From Mugil cephalus (taxonomy: Eukaryota > Chordata > Actinopteri > Mugiliformes > Mugilidae), in assembly GCF_022458985.1 (NCBI RefSeq), contig NC_061776.1:10868591-10932590 (forward strand): DNA of 64,000 bases. The letters run 5' to 3'. Positions 1 to 11,940 of the stretch are shown here, piece by piece. The translations under genes and the position numbers were made by a program. Numbering within the stretch: the stretch's first letter is position 1; each line of letters starts with the position of its first letter. The notes beneath the pieces were generated by a model. The model was not told the DNA's origin, searched no databases, and was given only the letters and a program-made list of their open reading frames with translations.

Positions 1-366
1 GAAGCACATAAGGCCGTTTAATTAAAAAAATATATCCATTATATACATTTGATATCCTTCATTGTGTCTTTTAAAATATGGGTCAAAGTTGTTCAACATT
101 TCACACTTGGCAGAAATTCGAAACCACTGTGACTTCAAGCCACAATAAGAAATAAAAAGCGGCTGAAACCGAAACTTGAATTTGCAGTTTGTCATTTATT
201 TACTAGAATTACAATCTGTCATAGTTTTACTTCAAGTAATAAGACAATGAGACACATAAACAATACATAACATTAAAATAATTGACAAACTTAACCCGAG
301 TTGAGAGCTTAAAGGCTCAAAGCACCACAGTGTCCTCGTGTAACCCGTTGTCTGACTTGTACCCAC
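1..366 (-). other. eps15l1 intron, 3' exons off-window
   Basis: This is the part of an eps15l1 intron lying 3' of the last exon visible here; the donor GTGGGT on the minus strand occupies 361-366. No coding sequence was recognised in it. The coding exons for the rest of the protein (end of the coiled coil, DPF-rich region and C-terminus of the family) must lie before base 1. Confidence 0.75.
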
Positions 367-3300
367 CTGGTTGAGCTCATCCTGGGTGGTTTTGAGCGAC
401 TTAACAATGCTATCCAGCTGAACACGGCCGGAGAGCAGGCTCTGCTCCAGCTGGGCCTCCTCCTCCTGCAGACGACTCAGGTCCGCTTTGGTGCGACTCA
501 GCTCATCTTCTTGGCTGCGGAGGTCCGACTCCTGAGAGTGGATCTGGCTCTGCAGGGACGAAATCTGGAGGGCGAAAGGAAAGAGACGTTTTAGATTTGT
601 AGCATTCAGGAATTATAGCTTTAAATCACATTTACACTTACTTGCCAGTTCATTGGGGACACTAGAGACTATAACCTACAATCCTCTTAGGTTCATGAAG
701 GTTCAGCGTTAGTTTGAAATAACTAGAGCTGTGGTTTGTTGAACTATTGAACCTTTTTGTGTTGAACCGATATGTTGCTGGTATTTTAGCAACCACATTT
801 TAGTCACTCACACATTAATTAGCAACTATTTACAGTAATAAGGTAATGAAGGGGGTTTTTATTTACGACTGCTATATTAAAATGCATAAATTCTCACTAG
901 TGTCCCTAATGATCTGGCAAGTTAATGTATTTTTGACCTACTTGACGAGATATAATCAATGATATTTTAAAGTTAGATCTCAGCAAGACCAGATAACGCT
1001 TCCTTTAAGCGTAAATATATGTTTTCCTATTATGCTTCAACTGTATATAGTTTAAGGAAGCACAGTAAGAGAAACACACACAGTTATCTCGACTTTTAAA
1101 CACAGTCTTAAAGTTGACACTTGATGACTATTTTTAACGTAATAATCTGCAGCACCTTCCCATTAATAAGTCCAGATTTAAAGTCACCACTGCTTGACAC
1201 TTAACCTGGTACTTGAGATCACAGTCAACAAAAAACATTACACCACAACAAAATGACAAGCGCATTTGCATTTTCATGTCACCAGATTTAAATTTACATA
1301 TGTCTGGGTCTGGGCAGTAGCTTTCTGAACCAATCAGAGCTCTGTACATGAGTTGTGAGTAAATGCTCCATGCAATGCGTAATTTTCTTCTGATTTCACT
1401 GATAAAAGTCATTATGGGATTCAACCAACACATCCGACACAACAACTTCTTATTTTTTTTTAACTGTGCTCCAACTTTGATTACTCAAGAACAATACTAC
1501 TGTATTGGTGAGTGAGTGTTTCTGACTTTTATGATACAAACTTCAGAGTCTTGGCTTTCAAAAGAGGCCAAGACCATGCAAAAGCTCCAAAATGTTCATT
1601 CAATTTACTTTGGCTACGTCTTAAATAGGTGTTTTTCTGCAAAAAAAAAGCTGGAATGATAAAAGGTTAATAAGTCATATCTCTAACCATCTGGGTCTCG
1701 TCCTGGCACTTCTGCTTGATGTCGTTGAGCATGCCTTCAAGCTTGGAGCGCTGCTGGTCCATCTCCTCCAGACGTTCCTGTGAATCCTGCTTCTGGGACT
1801 CCAGGTCCTGCAGGCTGCTGCTCTCCCTGTCCAAGTCATTCTGCATGTCCTGAGGGTTCATCAAACAAACCAAGAAGAGCACGTATTTACGGATTACAGC
1901 TTTATTACGACAGTGACTTGATCACTTCACCTGGGCTGACTGCTGTGAACAGCCTCTTTTTGTGTTACTGAGGTATTAACGTGCAGTTAGAGGTCCTCCC
2001 ATTACTACAGACAACGTCAATATGATCTGGGCTCAGTCATACCTGAACATCTGTGTTCTGTCGTCTGATCGCTTCCTCTTTTTCTTTAATCTCTTGCTCC
2101 AGGATGAATTTCTCTCTACAAGTGGGCGACGTGGGTGAAGAACAAAGACAGAGAGACTATAATTAGGTCTTACTCACCAAGAAAAGCACGATTCTTGGAG
2201 ACAAAACCGGGTCAAGTGGCATTTGTAGTGTTTTTAATGTGCTTGAAAAAGACGAGTGATGATAAGTGGATGAAGTGGAATGAAAGCAACACGCTAATGA
2301 TTTGAAGTTTTGACTGACGTTGAATTATTAGGTTTATCAAGACTGGAACCTATTAAGAGTGAGCCACAGAGTGACGGCTGCTAAATAAAAAACGTGTCAA
2401 GTAGACAAGTGTCATACATATGTCCGTTGTTTGCTCTCTGCGATTGGTCTGATAGTTTAAACAGCTTTGATCCTCAACATCGCTGTAACACTCCTCCTCT
2501 TTTTCTTCTTGCAGAGGAAGAGAAACAAAGCTGTCCTCTTGCTGCTCAGTGTGCAGGGGCTCACCTCTGCAGCTGAGCCACTTCCTGGCTGAGGTCATCC
2601 AGCTCTTTGATGCCCGTCAGCTCTACCGACCCCGTGGAGCTGGCGCTGTCCTAAGGCAAGAGACATTGAGACAGACGAGTGAGCAAAAAAGGAGGGAGAA
2701 GGAGAGTTTGATAAGAAAGTGTAATGGGTGACTCGCGGGTGCCGGGAGGCGTGTCGATAATATGTAGAAGTGGACATGATAAACATGCAATGTGAACGTG
2801 AAGAAGCTGCGAGGACAAAAAAAGGGAGGGACAAAGACGGCACAGGGGGCGTGAGTGGAGCTCCCTGCTGTTGTGTCTAACAAAACAAAAGTCGAAGGAA
2901 GGAAATGCGAACACCTTGCACGGCTACGAGGGGAGTGTGAGAGCCAGACAATACATGAATGACAAGAAATGCACACAGTCGAGACAATAGAAAAGAGCAC
3001 TACAATAAAACGTGACTTATACGTCAGGAATTCGCTCAATAGAAAATCAGGCTGTCCCACAATCCTGTCTGTCTGTGGGGGCTCCAAGAACAGTCACACG
3101 GAGGTTACTTTAAAAAATCACTTTCCTCAACACTGTAAATATATGTCTCATGAATATGTATTTATACTGAGTTCTCGTGTCTGGAGCAATCCTTTTATGT
3201 GGAAGGCTTAAATCTAGTAACTCATTTGTATTTGAATAACCTTTCACAGCGTCTTTTTTTAGCGTCATGTTTGCTTTGATCCTATCTGCGGTTAACTAAA

Positions 3301-6300
3301 GCCTTCAGCAATTTGAACGTCTACCTTGACAAACAGCGAACAAAGTGGAACAGCTTGTTCTACAAGAACAACATGCAGGATGAAGTGAGAGTACACTATA
3401 GCCGGAGTGTCATTAGTTGATGTGACAGGCCGCTGGTGATGAAAGTGCAGCACATTATGTTCCCGTTCACGGTGTGCACTACAAACGGGTGAGACGGACA
3501 AAAAAAAAATATGACGGAACACAGGCGCCACCTTGTGGCACGACGCTCAACTACTCACTCTGCGCATATTAGCTAGTGCTGCGAGTTCTGGTCTCACAGA
3601 CGACATAAGCCCCGCATAGCTCTGTTAGACAGAATAGGAGACAGCTCAAAAAAAAAAAAACAACAAAACAAAAGCATTTAAAACAGTTTTGCACTGGAAG
3701 AGTAGAAAGCAAGAAAGTGGAATCACCATTTAAAAGGCACAAAGTAGCAGGAAAACCCTTGAAACACATAAGCAAGTTTGTAAGGAAAAAGAGAATTTCA
3801 ATTGAAAGATGGAGGAAAGGTTTAAAGTAAAGACTCACTGTGACAGTAGTTGATGTTCCAGTCCTTTCTGATGGAGGGATCATATCTGGAGTAAGAGCGG
3901 AGGGAGGGTCTTTTCCCTTATTGACCTTTTGATCAATCAGATACATGGCCAGAGAGAACTGCTCCCGGGACAGCTTCCCTGTCTGTTTGGTGTCGGCGAG
4001 TCCCCTGTGGAGAGGAGACGCTCAAATCACCTGATACTAAAATATTTGCAACAATGTTCACAAATAAATTACAGCTACAGAAAAGTTACTGTGACCCACA
4101 TGGATATTAAATCCATTTACATCATTTAGAGTTACCATGACCGGCCAAAAGGTGGCGCAACAGCCTTTTTTCCCCCCATTGTCATGATCAAGTGAGATCT
4201 CACTCTGACCCGTGACACTAAGTAGAGAGCCCATTAGTGACCGAGCTAACGAACATAACGAACAAGAAAGACGTTGTAGCGGTCAAAAATTCTAATAAGC
4301 CTTTCACTTATTAGGAATGAGTCTTGTGTGTTTTTTATTGGATCAAAGAAGCTGCTTCACCGTGTGAAAACTGAAAACTCCGACTGGTTTATTTCCACTC
4401 CAGAGAAATAAACACAAAAACACAAGAATCTACCCGGGTAGGAGTCATACAACAGAATATTAAACGCACAACACAGAACTGGACTCTTAACTCCTAATAA
4501 AGGAGAAGGGACACTGTTTTTTTGTATTTCTTATTTTCCATATACTGTCAAAAAAACATTTGTGTGAGGCAATAAACTGTCAATGTTCAACTTCATGTTC
4601 CTTCAATTCAGAGAATTTTCTATAATCATGTTAGGGTATTCATGCGGTATGATTTCATGTATTTTTTGTTTATTTATTTTAAATTTAATCATTATTATTA
4701 GTAGCAGTAGTAGTAGGATTATTACTTTTGTGTGTGTGTGTGTGAAAATGCTGTAATGTTGTTATAATCGGTGCTTGACCTAATGTGGACCCCAGGAAGA
4801 GTAGTCTTCATTTCTATGAAGACTAATGGGGCTCCAAAAGACACAATAAACAATAAACAATTGACTCATTCTCCAAACCTAAAGAAATGTAGTGGTTCTT
4901 TTGTCAGATTAAGGACGCTACATTTCCATCTCCAAGTGTTGCTTTTATACCAAGTGCAGTGGACTCTCAGCTAATTTCCAAACATTTGTAAACATGTAAA
5001 CTTATCAGAAGATGGCGCCATTATGTTGCATCTGGTGGAGTGATGTCTACACGCTACTCAAGTACTCGGAAATGTCTCGGAAAAAGATTGACCTAAGAGC
5101 AGGAGGTGCTTCACGCTGTCTTTTGTGTCTGTTGATCCATTTATAATCATAAATGCAAGTATGTAAGTGCACACATGCACCTTGGTTACAGTGTATTATT
5201 TACAGATATTCTCTAGAAAGTTCTACGGTTTGAGAGAGCACATGGAAATAGTTGAAACACAAGACAATGTGGAAATTAGGAAGCACTCTTGGTTATTTTA
5301 CTGTATGAATGCCATAAATAAATCTAAATTAACAAACCACTGTTGTATACAACAAACATTTCTGTTTTCCTAAGGCTGTGAAAAATCAGCTCTCAGTTAT
5401 CTGTTTGCCTAGTTTAGTGGTGTGTCCTGTCACTACTAACTGTTAAAATGGTCCGGGCCACTAGAATGAATTCATAATGAATCAAGATGAAGTGCAGACC
5501 ATCACATTCAGCATGATTCAGGGGAGACCAGTTCTGTACGGTGGTTTAAAGATCTTCCGTGTCTCAAAACTAATAGTAGTTCTACAGGTTTTCCCTTTCA
5601 ATTGACACATGTACTGACGAGCACTGCCACCTACTGGCACAAAGAGGTATTTTCATAGTATGTGGCAGCTGGTCATAGGCTGCGGTGTTTGCTGTGTGAA
5701 ACAAGGGCAACTTTTGAACACACAGGCAACATGAGGGGTTTGTTGTGGGTAATTCTGGCCACTGTGATGTTCTTAATATATCAGAGTTGTTGTGACTGTA
5801 TCAACCGAGTTGTGGTCTCACCATATCTGTGCCAGCATTGTCTGGGAGAGAGAGGACTGCATAAAGATCTCAATGACCTCGCCGCCTGTGACGAGGCCGT
5901 CGTTGTCTTTGTCCGTTGTCTTGAAAATATCATCGTATTTCTCTCTGTCGGCCACTGGCACCACCCAGTTCACCGCTGGCTGGAGGGAACAAAAGACATT
6001 TTGTGAGTTCAGATGAGGGGAGACAACAGCAGCTAAAAAGTTGAGTTGGGCCAAATTGTGATGACTAGACTGGGTCAGGGCAATGCAGAGCAGGAGGTCT
6101 TGGGGAGTTGACGTTTAATGAGTCAAAGCAAAGATATATAATTTAAATCCCAACAAATCTCATCCAGGAGATTTATGAATCCACCCCTGAACACAAATAC
6201 AGTAATTTGCTTTTAAGCTGTAACGTAAAACTTGAAAAGGGGAAAAAAGGACAACAAATACAAAAAAACAAATAAAAACTAAATACACCACAATAATTAT

Positions 6301-9300
6301 ATAAGGTGATGAAGGTGCACAACAGAAGTACCAGCAGCACTGCTTCTCTTCCTTTTCAAGGAAAACCTGTTCCTCCAAGAGTCACGGATGACGAATTCCT
6401 GCAGCTATATCAAGGCAGAGGGAAACAAACTGGCCTTGGCACAACGCTCATAACAATGTGGAAAAACAAGTCCACCCCATTAGCAACAGAAAAGAGTTAA
6501 TACGTGAAAATGCTATTTTGTGTCAGCCCCTATGATTAGCCTAGGAAAAGTTTCACCATTTTCTTCCCCTCACTTAGTTTCACAATTATTTGTCATTTTA
6601 CTTATATTTTTAACACTCGGGAAAAGAAAACTATTCACGTTCAGGAAGTGACATCCCAAGATTGTATCGAAGCGCCCGGCAACATATGACTTTGACAAAT
6701 TCTTATCAGTGAAGCATTTTTGAGATACAACTAAAAAGATACCAGGCATGATACGGTTTGTTCCCTCTCACATTTAAGAAACAAGAATAAAAACAAAAAC
6801 AAAGCAGGTAGTAAAATTGACTCATTGACTAAATAAGGGACAGTTCACCCCACAATTAAATACACATGAATATCTTCTGGCCTGTCATGCTTTTGCAGAC
6901 TTTTGAATTCTGTCGTGTACTTTTGAATTCTGTTGTGTACTTTTGATTTCTGTCCATGACATGAGCTCATGACAGCATGTAAAAAGCTGTAACATTAGGC
7001 AGTTCCACGAGGTTTGACAACCAGCAGTACCACCAAAACCCCTCGGGGTTGAACTATACAAATGAATGTGATGGAGTTGAGAGAAAGGTGGTGGTTGCTG
7101 TAGTTAACCTGGAGCTGCCCATGACAACTGCCTCTCATCGTGACATGGCACATGCTTTCTCCTATGCAGTGATGCAGTTGGCAGGTGTGATTAGGTAGCC
7201 ATAAAGACTTCCACCATAAAACTGCTCACAACAATCTCACAGCGAGGCCTCAGATTTTCACACCTAGTATTTCCAAATCTTTGCATCTTTCATCACTCTG
7301 CATCTAGATCCATAAATAAAACTAAATATCAGAGGGAACATATGTATTTCAGATTTAGCAGTTACAGTTACGCACTATAAATAATGACTATAGCCTATTT
7401 AATGCCATAATTATATTAATACTTCAAGAGAAAGGCAGTATAAGGCAACATACCGGTGAACTGGATTTAAAGGAGTGTTTTGGAGAAAGGTTGACCGCAC
7501 TGGTGGTGTAGGGAGACGTGCTTCGCAGAGTCTCTTTAAGAGGAGCCGGGCCGGACATGAGACCGGACAGAGCAGGCAGCACAGCCACAGCACCTGGAAG
7601 CCCGACTGCAGACTTTTTCCTTTTAGAAGGTGGGATGAGGGAAGCGGGTAAGCTTGCTGGGACAGGCTCTTTCTCCATGGCACGGTACACAAGATGCATG
7701 ACCTACAAAACAGGAAACCAGATTAGTAATCATTTCTAATTTTTGTTGTTATTATTTTCTTCATTTTTAAAATCAAATATTACCTTCACAGAGTTATTCT
7801 TGAGTAACCCTTTTAAATACCCTAGTGATGCTTACCACAGTGAATTCCTCTTTGTCCAAGTTTCCATCTTTATCTATGTCACTTAGCTCCCAAATCTGCA
7901 GAAACAAACGTAAAGAATGAGATTTAGTTGCTATAAATGGCTAAAATTGCCATAACAGGAAAGAAAACAAAATACCTTTCCTAACACGTCCATAGGTAGC
8001 TTGGAGTTTAACAGTACTGGCCTGACTTTATCACCGGAGAGGAGACCATTTACAGGGGCCAGACTCTCAAAAATTCCCTCAAACTTTCCTTTTTCATCGG
8101 ACTAGAAAAGAAAAAAAATATCAAGTTTAGTAAGGTTTGCTTATATCCTCAAGAACATTCTTAGTATATTATATCGACTCACCCTTATTGCCCACTGTGA
8201 CTCAGGTGCTGTCGTTGAAATACCTAATAATGGGCTGCTAGTATCTTTCTGTAAAACATAGAGTGCAAATACTGAGAAGCAGGGCAAACATTACAGTGTA
8301 ACAACAGACCTCAAATGAGGAAAAGACAGTGTGACACGCAATAACGCTGCAGGATTAGTAGCCCTTTCTGAGATACTAAATGTCCATTTAAGTGTCATCA
8401 TTCAGTCCTTTCCCTACCACTCAACCACAGGAAAAGTCACGTCAACACTTACAAATTTGGGTGCAGCTACATTTTGGTGGAGGTTGCTAAGGCTGATATC
8501 ATTTCCACCCTGCGCTGAGGCAACCAGCCTCAAAGCGAGGAAGAAACCCTACAAAAGAGGAAGAAAGCAGAAAAAAATCTGGTGTTTTGTGCAAACGTCA
8601 GCGTGATCAATAATGGACAGATTTACTATGACGTTCACTGTTACCCGCTTATCCAAATAGCCTCTTCTTTCTGAATCTGCCATATCCCATATCTTAAAAA
8701 AGAAAACATAAAGTTAAAAGACCGTTTGGATGCGATTGACCAAACAGATATGCTTATAAAAATTAGATATAGGGGATTTTCTGACCCACCTTCCCAAGTG
8801 TACTGTCTGAAAGCCCAGACTTTTTGAGAAACTGAGCAGCATCACCTGCTGATATTTTGCCTGTGTTTCCTGGATCCAGCTGTAAAGAATCAATAACATA
8901 TTACCAAGTGGATACACCAGACACAGCATTGATTATTAAGTGATTTTACACGTCATATCAAACTGGAAACTGGAAACCATGGGTTACGTCGAACCTACCT
9001 GTCTGTAATAGCTTTCAAATGAAGGGTTTCCATTTGATAGCTGAAGGAGAAAACAGAGAAGAAACATAAAACTGAGTCTGAGTAACAAATGAGCTTGTGT
9101 CAGCTGGCATACACACCAGAAAAAAAAACTTGTCGAAAAACCTGGAAACATTCAGGTCGTCAACAGAACTTACCTCGAACAAAAAAAAGAGGTAAAAACA
9201 GTCTTAATGATTGTTTTTACTCAGTTTTACGCTCTAGTTAGTCATATCTTGTTATCTCAATACACCACCATCCTCTCCGGTAGCGTACCCCCTCCATTAA

Positions 9301-9539
9301 AACATACAGTAACTTAGCTATCCTCAGTTCAACTAGCTAACCATGTTTACCTAGATGTCACCGAAAACCGGCTAATACGGCCCCACTGGCGAATACTCAG
9401 CACAGTTTAGGAAGTCGTAACGTGTTGGGGACACAAAACGACTACCACTGTCACTTGATAATGGCCCCAAGTTGGAATTAGAGACTTATCTGTAGCTGTT
9501 CGAAGTTATTACCTGATTGAGTGTCATGAGCGCCGCCAT
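367..9539 (-). CDS. eps15l1: EPS15-like 1 endocytic adaptor (3'-truncated by window)
   Basis: Adaptor of clathrin-mediated endocytosis; EH domains of this family bind NPF motifs in partners at coated pits. Fifteen exons join in frame to 549 codons: 9513-9539, 8999-9040, 8790-8879, 8645-8692, 8453-8548, 8183-8248, 7976-8101, 7836-7895, 7454-7702, 5822-5979, 3839-4004, 2565-2650, 2043-2115, 1688-1849, 367-564. The start gives [11 protein letters not shown]1 spans about residues 10-100, EH2 about 124-215, EH3 about 270-365; each has the GKIW/AQIW tryptophan. EH2 has a canonical EF-hand loop ([13 protein letters not shown]) and EH3 has DKDNDG. From about residue 385 the chain is a heptad-rich coiled coil. 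All junctions are GT-AG and the frame is open. The linker after EH3 and the coiled coil resemble EPS15L1 more than EPS15. DPF repeats and any ubiquitin-interacting motifs would be off-window. Teleosts often keep two copies (a/b); I cannot say which this is. Confidence 0.93.
3525..3538 (-). promoter_or_regulatory. CTCF-core-like motif in eps15l1 intron
   Basis: On the minus strand the bases read CCACAAGGTGGCGC, one mismatch (A at the pyrimidine position) from the CTCF core CCASYAGRKGGCRS. It lies in the intron between the exons at 2565-2650 and 3839-4004. Occupancy is inferred from the motif only. Confidence 0.35.
4145..4158 (+). promoter_or_regulatory. weak CTCF-core-like motif
   Basis: The plus strand reads CCAAAAGGTGGCGC, which keeps the AGGTGGCGC half of the CTCF core but misses two upstream positions. 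It is listed because two better matches lie within 1.5 kb on either side. It could be chance or repeat-derived. Confidence 0.2.
4729..4744. repeat. (TG)8 microsatellite
   Basis: Short run of TG dinucleotides in an eps15l1 intron, preceded by AT- and TAG-rich low-complexity DNA. Confidence 0.8.
5625..5638 (-). promoter_or_regulatory. CTCF-consensus motif in eps15l1 intron
   Basis: On the minus strand the bases read CCAGTAGGTGGCAG, which satisfies every position of the CTCF core CCASYAGRKGGCRS. It lies about 180 bp outside the EH3 exon (5822-5979), in the large intron towards 4004. The match is seen in sequence; binding is inferred. Some interspersed repeats also carry this core, so it may be repeat-derived. 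Confidence 0.45.
6900..6955. repeat. 20-bp minisatellite, 2.8 copies
   Basis: Three tandem copies of a 20-bp unit starting CTTTTGAATTCTGT lie at 6900-6919, 6920-6939 and 6940-6955 (partial). The copies differ by one or two bases. It is in the 1.5-kb intron between the linker exon (7454-7702) and the EH3 exon (5822-5979). Confidence 0.85.
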
Positions 9540-9670
9540 ATTTCCTGGTGTCTCGGGAGCGCGCTCACGCCCCTGAAGGGTGCGGGCACGAGCGGCGACA
9601 GACCGGAGGAGTGGTTCCGGTGAGTGAGTGTTGCCCCTCCCGGATACCGGCCACACCGGGACGGGGTAGG
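9500..9670 (-). promoter_or_regulatory. CpG-rich eps15l1 promoter/first exon
   Basis: This is the only clearly CpG-rich patch on this side of the window and it surrounds the eps15l1 start codon, as expected for a housekeeping CpG-island promoter. On the minus strand the start codon lies inside AATATGGCGGC, a match to the YY1 consensus AANATGGCGGC. An ETS-type CAGGAA lies just upstream. No TATA box was seen. The transcription start cannot be placed from sequence. Confidence 0.55.
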
Positions 9671-11052
9671 ACGTGGGGACCCATAACTACTGAGTAGCAA
9701 TGCAGCGATGAATTTGTATTTGAGTAAATGTAGCTCTGGCTGCCTGTCCAACAAACTTTAGAGTATAAATACGTGACCTTTTAAAACATATCCTCCCACC
9801 CATTCCAAATAGTTTTCAGCACACTGATGGTTTTTAGAAATCCAACTTAATATTTCTAGTTACTGGGGCGATTCTAGAGCCAGAGTTTAAGGGAGGCATT
9901 AATGTCAAACTATTGCGTTATAAAGCTTTCATTTGGTATTTGCATTTGTAATAGGAACAATACGTGCAAAACAAACTTAAGGGGTCAATAAAGATTTTTT
10001 TTTTTTTCGTGTCAACTTGTCATAGACAAACAAAAAATGGGCTAGACACGCCTATGTTAAGTGGTATCAGGATAATGCTCTCTAATTGTTCCTTAAGAAA
10101 CAGGAAACAGCAAGATTTGATCACCAACCGGCAAGACAGGATACTGTTCTGGTCTTTACACCCTCAAGGGGAACCCACAGGTATGTGATAACCTGATGTC
10201 ATGCTTCTTTCTTAAAATAATAATAATAAAATAAAATCATATATATGGGAGCTCTGGGAAGCTGCCACATGTCCTCTGTACTGTCAGCCTGATGTGTACT
10301 TAAAGATGATATGATATTAACACAGTCTAAAACAGACCTCCTCATGGTTTCATCCAGAACAGAGAAACACGATCAAAAATTAGACTTAAGAAAATATAAT
10401 TCTCAATTTGTCAAGTTTTTTTAGGAACAGAGTTTGAAACCTCTTCATGTGTTGCTGAGTCCTAACTTTGAATCACAATTATATTCATATTTATAGTTAC
10501 ATATTTTCAGTTTATACTGAAACAGCTTATAAGGTGCTGGTGCTGTTAAACTGTGTTGAATTAAACACAGAAATGGTTTTTATTTAGCCAAGCCCACTCA
10601 CCAAAACTGTCAAAATAATAGAAACATGTGTCAGTACCACACAATATATTTACTAGTACTAGGAACCACGGCTTTCAAGATGAAAACATAGTTGATTTTT
10701 TATTTAACAAATGATGAATATAACCTTCATGAACCTTCAAGATTTAATGCAGGGCTGGAAAAAAATATTTTTCACTACATGAACTGGCAAAAAAGTTACA
10801 TTTTATTTGCACCACCGCACTCTTCTTACAGTTCATTTGTACAACTCTGCTCCTTTAAACTTTGCAAATTCAAAATTATACAATGAGTATGGAGATACAT
10901 ACTTATTTATCCCAATCACAAACCTTTTACACATAAAATTCCTTTCCTCTTCATCTGTGTATATCCCAGTTCTTCATTTCATCTTACTTTTCACACCAAA
11001 ACCCTATTCACGTACACTGAGAGCACCGTGTTAGTTGACTATTTTTCAAGTG
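9671..11052. other. intergenic, nothing recognised
   Basis: AT-rich DNA between the eps15l1 promoter and the presumed 3' end of calr3. It has short A/T runs and no ORF with family resemblance, no RNA gene and no repeat I can name. Confidence 0.6.
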
Positions 11053-11940
11053 TTTATTATTCACAGTGTAGAGAAGAGCAGCTTCCTTTGTGAACCCGAA
11101 CCAAACCTTCTGAAAGCTCCTTTGTGAAACTGCCATCTAATTTCCATTTAAGCTACACAAATTCCAAAATGTGAGTGTGTGTAACAGAAAGTATGACCAG
11201 ATAGTAAGGTTATAATCTTTTAATAAAAACTTTGGTATCAATAACATTCTGTCCAATAAAAATAAGCGTGACCCATCCATGTGTCACACCAGGGGCTCAA
11301 CATCTGCTTCACCAGACCATCACATTACCAAGAAGACGTGTTGAGTTCTTACCATTTCAACATGTGGGGGGGAACATGAACGAATTAAGATTCATTCATG
11401 TCTAAACATTTCATTCATTTATGTCTTAACCTCAAAGAGTATTTGAAAGGAAAATGGAAAGTCAGTGCCACAGATGTATCCAAAATAAGTTACATTAGTT
11501 TTGATTTTTGTCTCAGTTCTGAGTGTTTATGATTGACCAGGCTGCACCAAGAAAGTCCAAGAGACGATTAAGTTAAAATGTCGATCTCAATGGTGATCTA
11601 CATTCTTTCAGCTTGTCAAATTCACCACAGTATTGGCACAGCTTCTGGTCAACCTTCAAAACACTTTTATAGACAAGTAACTGCCCAATGAATCTGCAAG
11701 AAACCATAGACGTGTTATTAGAAAAGGAGGAATGAACAGTGGAAAACCTTCAGCAGGTCAGGGGTAACATCATGACCAAAATGAAAAAGACACCAAGTCC
11801 AGTAACACCCACTTGTCCCCATTTACTACATTTAACCCCTAAGATGGACTGTGTCCAGATCTCAGGGAAAGGATGCACAGCAGCCACATAACCCCTGGGA
11901 AAAAGGACAGAGTTTCTAGAGAAGGCCAAGAAACACCTCC
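11053..11940 (-). other. probable calr3 3' UTR with poly(A) signal
   Basis: Non-coding stretch directly after the calr3 stop codon. Reading on the minus strand, the first clear AATAAA after the stop is at 11053-11058 (TTTATT on plus), which would give a 3' UTR of about 0.9 kb. The boundary is inferred; cDNA would settle it. Confidence 0.4.

Noticed and set aside
2623-3087. 154-codon minus-strand ORF
   Set aside because: It runs through an eps15l1 exon in another frame and the adjoining intron, and has no family resemblance.
6897-6955. CRISPR-like spaced repeats
   Set aside because: The copies are directly adjacent with no spacers, in a vertebrate intron; it is a minisatellite.
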